Below, one piece after another: positions 41,605 through 54,600 of a DNA stretch of 64,000 nt. The first letter of the stretch is position 1; every line of letters starts with the position of its first letter. The position numbers were made by a program, and so were the translations under genes. A model generated the notes under the pieces. It worked only from the letters and a program-made list of their open reading frames with translations. It was not told the DNA's origin and made no database searches. This DNA comes from Aphis gossypii (lineage: Eukaryota; Arthropoda; Insecta; Hemiptera; Aphididae), in contig NC_065530.1 of assembly GCF_020184175.1 (NCBI RefSeq), positions 37,797,260 through 37,861,259 of the forward strand, read 5' to 3'.

Positions 41605-42481
41605 TACGGTAAAACGCAGAACCGCGTGTGTGCGTATATAGAACTCGGCGTTATAACCGGTGGTGGTCGCGTTTCCCGCACACGATCGTACCGGGTGGGA
41701 TGTGATTGTATTAGTATGAGTGTGTGTGTGTGTTAGCGTATCATAGACGTGTTAGGCCGTCGTGTATCAATGTGGCCATATCAGTGTCGGGCAGCGCGCA
41801 CGCTGCACCATACCGATCAGCCGAGTTCAGTCGGTTCGAATTGTAACGCGGGCGATTCGTGCGGATCGATATTAAAACTGCGTTATTGTCGGACATAATA
41901 TTTTTTTTTTCTTTTGTCGTACGGGACCGGACGAAGGAGAGAGACGTCGAAAACCGTTTAATCGATATATTTTCCGACAGTTTATTACGACATAGGTATA
42001 CATAATAATATTATAGTCTCGTGCGTATTTCTTCTGTCTAGCAGTCGCGATCCACAACCGTGAGACCTGTTGAACGGCAGAGACGAATCGTATTCCTGTA
42101 CTACGTCTGTACACGTCGAAATATTACTCATAATATATAATATACGGCGCGGAAATCAAACTCGACACAACGGAAACGACACTATGAAGACTCAGCTGAC
42201 TGGCGGTCGCCGGGTCAGTCGTTGATCGTTTCGCCGCGTGACTGCGTGTACCTATATTGTAATCATACGCGTAATAATAATATTATTATTGATCGAAGAA
42301 CAATAATTTGCGGAAATCGCATCCGGAAATAACGATAATAAAAGTATATAAGTGGTAACGATTCCGAAGTGATATTCGCAATCTGTGGTGTGTGTGTGTG
42401 TGTTTGCTGCAGCAGTGCAGCTCGGAAGCGAATCGTATCCGTGCGCCGCCCGGACCAGCAGAAGTCTAGCGACTCGTCGGA
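41605..42481 (+). promoter_or_regulatory. fibrillin promoter and 5'UTR region
   Basis: G+C and CpG rise sharply right after the transposon-like element and stay high to the ATG at 42482. Two arthropod initiator-like TCAGTC words occur (41,827-41,832 and 42,215-42,220), but neither has a clear downstream element, so the start of transcription is undecided. TG microsatellites lie at about 41,720-41,733 and 42,386-42,401, the latter probably in the 5'UTR. Open frames in the opposite strand or other frame here are shadows. Confidence 0.45.
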
Positions 42482-42618
42482 ATGACCGCGCAAACCGCCC
42501 GACTCGTGGCGACCGCGTGCTGCGTACTGGCCGTGGCCGTGTTTGCGGCCGCACAACCACCAGCCATCAACAGCGCCGACCCGGGAACCGATTCGGCTCG
42601 CCTAACTCCGGTCGGAGG
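42482..42618 (+). CDS. FBN: fibrillin exon 1: start codon and signal peptide
   Basis: The ATG at 42482 has an in-frame TAG 15 nt upstream (42467-42469) and no in-frame ATG between them. It encodes MTAQTARLVATACCVLAVAV and then FAAAQPP, a classic hydrophobic signal peptide probably cut near the AAA. A short, non-basic linker follows, and the exon ends in GGA GG before a GTAAGT donor (phase 2). The next exon completes a Gly codon and reads GPNVC, the start of the fibrillin-unique region. I see no RXKR/RXXR furin site, unlike vertebrate fibrillins. A small extra phase 2-2 exon inside intron 1 cannot be excluded. Confidence 0.85.
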
Positions 42619-45600
42619 GTAAGTTTCACTTGGTCTTCACCGCTACCGACCCTTAAAAAATCACCCTTACTCATACGCAGCACCCACCCCTAGTGTCTTT
42701 TGTGTGTGCGTCTTTACGATTTTACCGACGTATACTCTTTCGTCCGTAAAATGAGTATAATATTATATAATGCACCCGAGACGCGTAATAATAATACAAT
42801 ATACGAGTTTAGCGAGTACGAGAGCGACTTGTCTTTTTAACATTTTTTTTTTGCGTCAATTTCACGGGTAAAGTAAGAATACACACGATAACAACGGTCT
42901 CGCGTACTCGTTTTATATTTTATAAGAGCTCATAGTGTACAAAACATAGATAATAATTTGATTAAAGTTCACCCCACACTGCAAATGAAAGGGTCTACTT
43001 GAATATTTATACATAGAGAGAGAGAGAGAGAGAGAGATAGTTATAGTGATCTGTCGTCGAATTTTGGTACTATGAGATCGACCAAATTACTGATTCCAAG
43101 CCTTTTCATTATAGTATGAACGTATTACGTGCTTGTTTTTTTACTACAATATAACCGTGTTTACTTTTATTTTTACTTAAAGCGAGATTAAGAACAGCTC
43201 ATTTTTTCTATCAAACTTTATGTTATAAAGGTGTAGTACATACGCTTACTTTGATGGCGTACCTATATATATAATATATATATATATTGCTTTTTATAAA
43301 AACAACAACACTTAATTATAACTATTGGTAGTTTATAACTTTTTTAATTTTACAATATTTTTTTAGTGAAATAAAACAAAAAAAATATGATTACAAATTA
43401 TTATAACTTAATATCATGTTCGATCGTAGTTTGTATACTGTAGTAACTAAAGTAACTGAAAAATAATGCATTTAAAAGTATACAAATATACTTTGGAAGA
43501 CTGTTGATGTCATAGTTTATAATTTTTGAGTTTTTAAATCATATTTAATAATTTTTATTGCATATAATTTTGAAATAATTTTACTGTGTATATTAATTAT
43601 TAATTAATGTTTCAAATTTTCCTAGTTGTCATAGTATTAAGCTAATATCAATGTAAATAATATAGACACTTGTATTTATTTTTAATAATATATAATTTTT
43701 TTTGTTATGTAGGTAATAGGCATGGTTAATGTAGTTGTTTTATTATTTTATTTAAAATAAAACATTTTACCACATTATAGTATTAAGTTCGTACAACCAT
43801 AGATCTCATAGTATACATAACTTCATAAGTATATAAGTGATGTTTTAGGTAAAATTTGTTTTCAAATGAATAATAATATAAATAATAATATACTATAGTC
43901 TATAAGTAAAATGTATTAGATACCATTTGTTATAAGTAATTGTAAACATTTTTATTGGTATTTTCATTAGATGATAAATATTGTGCGATTTTTTTAGTTT
44001 CTCACGTACGAAATCGAAATGCATTAATAACTGTAAGCTACATTTGTTGACAGGCCTTAACGCCTTGTGTACTTAAGTTTTTTTCCAGAAAATTTCAAAA
44101 GTGTTTTTAGAGGGGCGTCATAGATTATTTAATTAATTATTCATTTCACGTAGTGTATCTTTATTTGTATTGCCATTGGATTAGGTACAACGTATTTTTT
44201 TCAATTTGTACAAGATTGTTGTAATTTTTACTCGAAAGTTTCATAATGTTCATGTGCATTTCACAATAGACACACACAGAACATATATAATATATCTAAA
44301 TATTATTAAAAGTAGTGAGTTTCGCTCTTGTACAACGTATATGAATAATGACAAATTATTTTGACACATTCTAGTCGTATTTTGGTTGGCATTAGCTTAG
44401 TGTTGAATGACATCTCGGTAATAAGTATTTTTTGACAACGAAAGTCAAAGAAAATATGCATACCTTCACTATACAACGTAAACCTTCTACAAGACCATAT
44501 TATGAAAGCTATTTTTTCTGGAAATTCTTAACGATGTTTAATTGTTCGATCGTTATTACAATAATAATAATAATATTTTTATACATAATTTACGTTCGAT
44601 TAAAATAATTAAATCGTTTTCGACGCTACTGTGGAATTATATAAAATTATTAGACATGTACTTTAATCATATAACTCTTTACGGTTCTAATTATTATACA
44701 CTGTACGATATCATACTAATTTGTTATTTTAATGTCTGAAACAATGTTAATGACTGATGTGGCGCGTGGCAATGACAGAGTGGGAATGAGTGCGAAATGC
44801 AAAAATTTAAGTGATGTAACAGACGGGAAAAGTATCATACAATTATTTCTGTAAATTAAAGTGTCAGGGATCAACTAATAAGTGTCGAGTATTCGTCTGG
44901 TTAGTAAAATGAAAAATATTATTTATTAGAGTTCATAAGTGTTTGATCGTATAAAGATTTTTGAAAGAAATCACTTAAATTTTGATACTGCAGCAGCGAG
45001 TGTCTTATATTACATCCGTACGTAATAATATTTTGTTATTTATCGCGTAAACAAACTTAACATGTTTAACTTTCTTTGAATCTGTCGTGTCTAGATAAAT
45101 TTTATTTATAATTGTTTTTCTGATGTACGCGGGAATGTATATTAACGATCCAACGGGCTTCAGCAAGATAATTAATATGAGCTGTATCCACTGGCTTCAT
45201 ATTTACCTAACATATTTATATTTTTACCGATAAAAATAAATAGGTATAATACATTTAACCGTTACGTTTATCAACTAGTTCAAAAATCAATCTTGTGTAT
45301 AATATATATTCTTAACGCTCGCTGAAAACATTAGTCCTGCGTTCCTGCCTCCTCAGAGCCGTATATATATATATTATTATATAATATAAGCTCGGGAGTG
45401 TTCAAAAGCAGTTTCCTCACATGTGTCATACAATATTCTAACAAATATTATAAACTTACCATGAAATCCACTTGAACTCATTTCATATAAATCATCCGAA
45501 ATATTCCGGTTCACTTAACAAGCGCGTAAAGCTTTATGACGTTTAATATGTTTATGTGTATCAACCGTCACCCCTCAGGGTCCACGCTTAACCGGAGAGT

Positions 45601-48600
45601 AGAAAATAAGGCGTTTATAAATACAATTACTATATTATAATATTATATTCCGCGTATATACACGTGCGTTAATGTCATTATTCTCGTTACGGGTCGATAT
45701 AAAATTGTGTTTTTATTTTTTAATCAATCCTCTTGTCTGCCAGGTGAAATTATTTATTTATTCGTATATATAGTGCATGCCAATATTAACAACATTGTAC
45801 ACTATATTATATATACTACATACTATATTATATTATACACTGTTATTAAACGAACGACGATCGAACGATCGTACTTTTATGTATCAATGTATGCATTTTA
45901 TAATAAAAATTCCAAACGGTTTATATTATATTGCCACGTGCAGTTTTAATGTCACAATATATAGTCACATTAAAAGGTGTTATAGGTGAGTTCATATTGC
46001 GTACACAAATACGCTATTATAGTATATGTGTTCAGACATAGTATATATTTACCTATAAATCCTCAACATCATTATTATTATTTTTTTCTACAGTTTTCAA
46101 TTCATTGAAAGTAAGTAGAATATTTAAATGATCAAAATACCTATCATAGATTTTGAATTGGTTGTGTTGACACATTATAATAATTGCATTACGTCATTAT
46201 ATGGTATAATGATTTTTATATTGTTTCAATTTATTAAATACCATTTCAATTGGATTTTTATAGTTATACGATTATATGTGACTGTATATTTTATGTGTAG
46301 GTGTTTACATTTTTATAAAGTGGTTTAAACTTATGTAAATTAATTTTTAATGCGCATTGCGCATCATATAATAATCAAAGTAATCGAAAAAATGTCGTTC
46401 TTTTTTGTGCACAAAGACATCATTTTAATTTAATTTCCCATTTTCCACTTACGCTGTTTATAATAGTATGTACACACACACAAAGTCACAAGTATTGTGT
46501 AGCGAGTGTCTTATGAATATAATATTATGTTCGGTACACATGCAGTGTGTTCATAAATAAAAAGCGCAATCGAACGATTAATAATTGTTTAAGACACTGC
46601 ACGTGAAACGCTATACACCTTATTATCCGATGCGTATCAGTCGATAGGACATGTATGCACAAAGTATAAACCCTATGCAAACGATCTATCTAGCGCCCCA
46701 AAATCTATACCTTGAGGCGTGGGGGCGTTCGATGTGTGTATATATTATTATGGATAAAATTAATTTTCCATCGTGATCTCTGATAAATTCGTACGATTCG
46801 TCCGTATTACTTTCACACGGAAATCACGACTGTGTCCTACGCGCACATAATAATATAACAATATATAATATGACCGGACAAATATTATTTTCCATAATAA
46901 TAAACAAACATGCTTCTCCACGTGTCTCCTGCCGGTCAAAACACTTTTCGATATTATATTTGACAATAATAGCGTTCAATTCTAGTAAACGATTATAATA
47001 TATTATAATGGTACGGATGAAGTGTGCACTCTACAAAGAGCGCCGTCATGAATATCATCGTCGTATACGGTATTATTATATACTGTTCACGTGTACATAA
47101 TAATATTGTGATCGTTATGTATTTTATTTTACTCACCCGCGTAATAATGTTATAATATACTGCTAGGTAGGTACTTACTCATCGTAAACGAAGTAGCGGT
47201 CGTCCGAACGGAATACAATAATGTAGTGACGTCAAAAAAACAAAATACATATTATTACATTTTTTAATTTAATAACACTTAAAAGAGGCCACTTTACGAA
47301 ATCCAACGCACAAATTATAATACAGATGTCCGTCTCCCGATAATCTTCGTCGCGTCCCACGCCCGTTTACGTAATATTATTGTAATATCATCGCGGTCCG
47401 GCGGAACATGTGTGTTTTACGATAATAGATTTTTCGAAAAAAAAAAAGTCATAATATCATACTAAAGCGGCGTTATTTTTTTTTTTTATTTTATTATATT
47501 TTTTATATACACGTCCGTTTAAACCTAATCATACGGCGCGATGCTGCAAACGCGTTACCAATAACGTTACATAGATACGACTTGAAAATGCGTGTACGGC
47601 GTATATTATACGGCATGCCTCTCCAGTCTCCACATAATGCACGACAAATATAACGACGTTTGGTATCGTTGATATAATTTTTTCGAACACGGTTTCAAAA
47701 AGGCTATTTACGCTGCTATTTATTACACCGTTATTACACGGCGTTTTTAAACACATCTCCGTGGTTAATACCTATCGATATAAACTCGAAACGAAATAGT
47801 TTTAAAAGTTTATTTTCGCGATTCTCGTTGTAAGAAGTTTTTGATTCGCATTGATTTGTTATATTGTATCCGCTTTTGTTATCATCACTTATCAATTATC
47901 CATAGACCTATTAACTTAATAGGTCTATGCAATTATCATATAACTATCCAAACAGTCAAATACAAGTTTTGTAAAAGATTATATACATATAAAAATAAGT
48001 TCGGTATGCGGACGAAAGATACGCCACTGCACAATTTGTTCACTAAATTTCTGATAAAAATATAAAATTATCTATTTTACAAATTTTTTCCTCTACAGAT
48101 GAAATGTTAATATTGAAGTTATACTATATATTTATTTGTTCCTATGAAATTTGAATTTTGTTGGAAAATGTTTAACTCTTAAGTGTCAGTAAGTTTAAAA
48201 ATAAATTAAGCAAAATACAAAGTTCACTGATTCCCATAAATTCTCGGACACGATTTAAATTGATTAGTGGATATTATTATTAATTGGTGATAAATTACAA
48301 AAGTTTATAAATTTTAAATTTTAGTACGACCTATTTTAACAATTTTTCTCTTAAATTTACTAATTATTTAGTTTATTATATTATATTATTTTATTTATCT
48401 AAAATTAATTTTTACTATAAGCTAAAATAAATTAATAAATTTACAATGTTCTTATTAATATAATCTAATATCTTCTAAAAAAACAAATATTTAATAGGTA
48501 TTTAAATTTCTATTTAACACGTTAAAAACTCTATTGGAATAAGCACTTTATTATAAAATTTTACTATATTTGATATACTTAATACTGATCTCGAAGAGAT

Positions 48601-51600
48601 TTTTCATAAGTATACAAAAACAAATTTCAAAACAAAAAAAAATCATTGTTTAATTTGTGATTTATTAAAAGTCTTTTAAAGAAGTTTTTTTTAAGTTTCA
48701 ATTCAATTAGAGATCAGAATGGATAACATTTTAAAAATGAATTATGTTACTATATAACCCCAAGACGTCAAACGACAAGCGAAAATATGACCTACGGTCA
48801 CAACTATCGCACTTTTGGTGGACAATCGAATGGGTCGTAATGCATACAAATATAATAATATTTTTATAAAAACAAAATAGCAACTTTATTTTATTCCGGA
48901 TGTGATATGTTATTATACTTTCATCTATGTGAGCGGACATAAATCATAATATCTTCTCGATCAGACTCGTTATCTTCAGAATTAAAGAACTGATTACCCA
49001 CCTATATTATAGTACTATACTATTTTTATTTTTCAATTGAATTTTATGATAGTTATAATATTCAATCTAATGCATTTTAGATTCAATAGAGTCAGAATGA
49101 ATACGTTAATGCTAAATCAACAGAGTCATTATCTGAAATCATTTTGTTCGCTATGCATTGATTATTAGTTACTGTTAATGTGATACTACAAATCCAAGTT
49201 TGTTGTCTATTTTGCCACAATTTTTAAAATCAATTTAAATTTATTATTTGCAAATAATATCTAATACCAGAACTAAATCGATTTTATAAACTATTTATTT
49301 AAAGTAGGTAACATAAATTATATTTTTTATAGGTCGCCTTTGCTATAATAATTATATTTTTTGAGTGTATGATAAGGCAATAAGTAATAAATATAATATA
49401 AAAGTGAACCCAAAAATATATTGGTGTTTTAATTTAGTATTATTTTTATAATCATATCAAATCACCCTTAATATGACCACTATAATGAATATCATACACG
49501 TAATAAATTATCTGTATTCCACTTATATATCACAGTGCAGAACCATATTTTCATTTCACCTATGTGAGTCCGTCCAATTAGGTTTGGGTTTCATCCAACG
49601 ATATATAGACTTATAGAATATTATAATGATGGTCTTTTATAATATTATTATTACTATATAGTATATTGGTTAAGTATTTATTCAGTCCTCTTAAAAAATA
49701 TAATACAAAAACACACGTTCGTCTGTCCCGCCAGCGTGTGATGTATACCTACCCTCTACCTACACGTTCGTGAGTCGTACGATGTGTCGATGTATATTTT
49801 AACGTTTTTTAGTATGATACAATGCAATATAATAATATGCAGTATATAATGTTTATATAATTCGTCGCGATGTACTTACGTCCCACGCAATTCACTATCG
49901 ATAGACCTGTCGTATGTATCACGTTATTATCGTTATATATCTATGTTTATGGAATTCATAAATGGGCTTACACTCCAATTAAAATATAATTAGTATGCAA
50001 TAATTCATATCATTTAAAAACCACTAAATATAAAAGGCATAAAATAAATATCAGTATAATTCAACAAAATTAAATTATGTACCTCCTTATCTATAAGTAC
50101 TTGAAACTTTTATACATTTTGGTAACTATGGTAATAAAAAATTATTTTTAATAATAATAATGGATTTGAGTATCATTATTATTTTAATCATCATTGTTAT
50201 ATTATATTATCTAATTTTATTACTCGTATTATAATTTATAAGTAAATTAGACATTAAGTTGGTAGTAATTAAAAATAATATTCAAATAATTCAACACCTT
50301 CTAAATTATATAAAGTTTTCCTTCATATTTAAATTTAATAATTCTGATGTTAATTAATCTTTGGGTTATTTTTACGCTAACATACCTAAAAATTGGATTT
50401 CATGCAGTTTCAATTTTATTTTAAGGTGATATTCATCTGTACTTTATATTAGTGATCCATATTCTAAATTGATAGAAAATTTATTTTGTGCTTAATGGTT
50501 ATAACAGTAACTGGAAACTTACCCAACATAATAGAATATCTTAAATCTTAATATAGTAATTATCAAATAAATGCAATCATCCTTTGTATATTGTTGAAAT
50601 GATGTGTTTTTAAATATAATACAAATATATTTACTCGTACTGGAATATTCGAATGTAAAATCATATACTTAAGTATTTATAAAAATAATAGGTTTTAACA
50701 ATAGACTAATGTCAAAATAGTGTTTAAAAAAATGTCAATTTTTAAAAGAAAACATTTCTTTTTTTAAAACAACATTTAAATGAATTTAATAATATGAAAA
50801 ATTAAAATTTTTTTTATCAAATTAAAACAAAATAATATACATTGTATTAATATTTGACAAAGTTATCTACCCCTTAAAGCTTTAAAAGGTAGGGAGTTAC
50901 AAAAATGTATGATTAAACTAGCTATCACCCGCATGTTCTGTCCTGTGAATAGTTGTTTGCAAATAAATTATAGGGCTGTTTTTTGTTTTATTGTTATTTC
51001 GATCATACATTGCTATAAAATGGACGTACCTTATACCTACGCAAAATAATAATAGTTTAAAATGTTTATAAATTCTCATAAATATACTTATAGATAATAA
51101 AAACAGTTTTTTTCTCACGTTAATACCATTATTCTTACACCCGAGAAATACATTATATAATAATATTAAACGTCTTGAATAACAACAATAATGATTATTA
51201 AACAACAACATTGGGCATCCTGTGGGGTTTCACATTAAACAGCCAATCACCGCACTACTGACTTACTATACTACTTTTCTATTGGTTATTATTATTGGAT
51301 GCGTTTTAATTTATATTAGCTATTCGAGTCCCGAGATTAAGTACTTCGGTCGTAGTTAAAACGCAGTGATCTATACTCCAATTCAAGACCCGCAGGACTG
51401 TTCAAAGCACCGAGCCCTTGTCCCATTTCATATTTGTAGACAATAATAATTGATTCATCGTCGATTCTATATAAGCATTCTGAGGTGGGTCGTGGGTGAT
51501 TATTTTAAACAATTATTTTAATATATTATCATATATAATACATATTATACGAGTAGGTCAAGATTAAAATTTTACAGAATAAACACAAAATTGATTTTTA

Positions 51601-54600
51601 TTATGTGCCCTTTTCAAAATAAATGAAATAAAATTCCCTCAAGACACTCAAGCCATTGCACTTAATTTAATAAAAACACACATTATGCTTATTTTAATTT
51701 TTTTAAATACAGATTGTACAAGTTTTAGATTAAAAATAAAAAAAATAAATAAATGTATGAAATAAAGATTCACATTCTGTGTATTATATACAGTAATATT
51801 ACTATTATAATGCGTAATAAAGTATCTGCATCAGGTTTCAAAACACTATAAATAATATTTTTTTTTTAACTACAACCAAGTAACTATTTTTCTAATTTAT
51901 TTTTTGTTTTCAAAATTAACATTTTTAAGTTAAAATTCATACAAAAAATGTCTAATATTTTAAATTTCCATAAGTTCAGCTTATGAAGATGTTTTTTTTG
52001 TATTCAAACTTTTAAACAGAAAATAATAATTAAAAAAAATTAGAAGTGGTTTAAACTAGTCGAACTATTTTTAAAATTTCAATCGTGTATCGACTGTATA
52101 CATATAAAATGATAATTAAGTCGTTATTATGCATTGTATGAAAATCCGTAAAATAAAACAATATATTCTATAGGTAATAATGCCATAATATATCAAATAA
52201 TGCATATATAGCACAAAACAGTTTACATAGTAATTACTAATTAGTTAAAAATAATAAAGTTGATAAATACAATTTTAAAATTTTTTAGATAATTAAACAT
52301 TTTTAAATTTTGTTGGAACAGTTATTCTAAGTCCACGAAACATCGGTCAAGGACCAATATTATAAGATAACCTAACAAAGGTAAATTAAGTAATTTAATT
52401 TTTACATTTAGGTAAGTTAAATAATAAGGATTTTTTTTTTTAAATTAGTATTTTTCTTTTTTCTGTAATTTACATTTTAGTTTTTCCAAATTATTAAGTA
52501 AAATACGAACAATATTTTACATTTGACCCCAAAGGTACTTTTATACAATTAGATATAAATTTAAATTTGCTACCTTTAAATTTAAATATTTTGAAACATT
52601 TTTATTTCTCTAAAAATGTTGTCTTCATCTGTTTATAATCACAACACATTTTAAATTCACACGTTTAATTGTTGTAAAATTAATAAATTTATCACTCCCC
52701 TTAAAATAATATTAAATATTCTCAGTTTATGGTTTATTAGAAACACGAAAATTTAAATGCTTTATAATTTCCATTATAGATACAGTATTGAAATATTATC
52801 GAGCAAATTTCACTTAATAACAATGTAATTTATTTAAACCTCCCCAACATTGTTAACTTGAATGAGATCGCCAGCAAAACATTTGCATTAATTTATTAAT
52901 CTACTCATTATACAGTCATTAGTGAATTAGTCCTATACGCCTATGCTTCAATAACTATAATATTATAATTCGATTTTTCCTATATTGTATTACTAATTTA
53001 CTATTATTAGTAGTATTAGGTATAAATGAATTATTATTGCTTTTCATATCCTATTATAGTCGCTGAGTTGAAGGACAGCGATAGCGATAACTCTAAGGGT
53101 GCATAAATCATTGTTTTAGGCAAAGTACTAATTGAGTACTATAGACCCTATTGTTTATCGAGAATTAGAGCTTTTCATGTCCCGCGAACTTCACGGATTT
53201 AGTTATTACTTATTAATAATTGTTCTAATAATATTAGTATAAGTAGCATACTTAACATTAGAATGATTATTAAATTTGAACACCTACATAGAAGTTATTA
53301 TTTATAATTTATGTTAAAATATTAGACTGCAGAATGTGTAATCTTAGAATAAATAAAATTTCAGTCCAAATATTGTTAAAAATAATAAAATTTGATAAGT
53401 ATAATATAATTATATACCTATTACATAAGCATACCTATATGACTGCCAATAATAACTATACTTATCTAACTATTTAATATTTATAGGTATCGTCTTAAAT
53501 AAAAACATGCCTACAATGATCAGTGCACAATGTGTATAGTGTATACCCTACAGATCTGTTGGTAATGAATTTAACATTTTTTTTTCTAGGCCAAATGTGT
53601 GTCGGTCGCGGTTTAGAAATTACTGTTGTCCTGGCTGGTCATTAAAACACGCGACTGGACTTTGTATTGTCCGTGAGTATTACAGTTTATTATGTGTTAA
53701 TATGTGTATACTGTTTTATTAATTACTTTTAAGTGCTTTTTTAATAAACATGAAACGACTGAGGTCATATTTTATAATATTATGCTTCGTTAACAGAAGA
53801 ATAATAATAACTGACCATTCATATTGTCATCATGTTCATACCTACATCTATAATAATAAAATAGTATATTATGCATAGTAAATATGTATATACTATTTTA
53901 TTTTTACAGATCATTTACACACGCGTGTCGTATTTTTTGACGAACGTTAAGACGTATAAAACCAAATTTTTGCTGTGTTTTATCTCAAATATTGCTAAAT
54001 GCTAATGTAATCTTCTGTATTATATCACAATGGCGTTGAACCCTATGTGTGTAAAGGTCAGATCACGGCTCAAACACTTGAGATGACAAAAACAACATAA
54101 CATAACAAAAACAATATTCTAATACATGAGATTGTTGTTTTTTTATTTTTATACGAGTAGTTCAACTACCATATTACTTATAGAAAAATAAATCAATAAT
54201 AGCTATTTTTTAACGCTATATGTGCCTACTAAGGATAATATTTCTTAATAATGGCTTGACACGAAGTATTAAATGAATGATAGTCATCTGGTTTAAATTG
54301 TACTTAGATTGCAAATTGAAAAATGTTAATGTTCAGTATATTATATTTATAATAACAATGACTATATTTACAAATTTTTGTAGCTATTATTATAGGTTAT
54401 TATATTCAATACTCAAAGTGTAATTCAGAATAGCCAATTATTTGAATTTAATTTCATTATGTATATAGGTACATCAATATTTAAAAAGAAAATATTGGCT
54501 AGACAATTTACAGAAAAATAATTAACTCATTAGAAAAACAAGAAACTTTTATCCCACAGAACATTATTTATGAGTTATGGTAAAATAAAACTAAATGTAT

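Larger units (their letters stand above)
42619..53589 (+). other. fibrillin intron 1 (10,971 bp)
   Basis: Bounded by GTAAGT and CTAG, phase 2. Mostly AT-rich, with an AG microsatellite (43,015-43,036), a perfect 29-bp palindrome (47,901-47,929), CpG-richer patches (about 46,600-47,600) and a patch at 51,230-51,430 with opposing CCAAT/ATTGG words. Such long 5' introns often hold enhancers or alternative first exons. I see no additional coding exon, but a small phase 2-2 exon could hide here. Confidence 0.75.

Noticed and set aside
42252..42560. Minus-strand frames opposite fibrillin exon 1
   Set aside because: Antisense shadows of the G+C-rich exon and 5'UTR.
42385..42693. 102-codon + strand frame overlapping fibrillin exon 1
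   Set aside because: Different frame from the signal-peptide ATG at 42482, lacks a real ATG at its start, and reads through the GTAAGT donor.
47529..47756. 75-codon minus-strand frame in fibrillin intron 1
   Set aside because: No domain, no splice sites, not distinguishable from chance.
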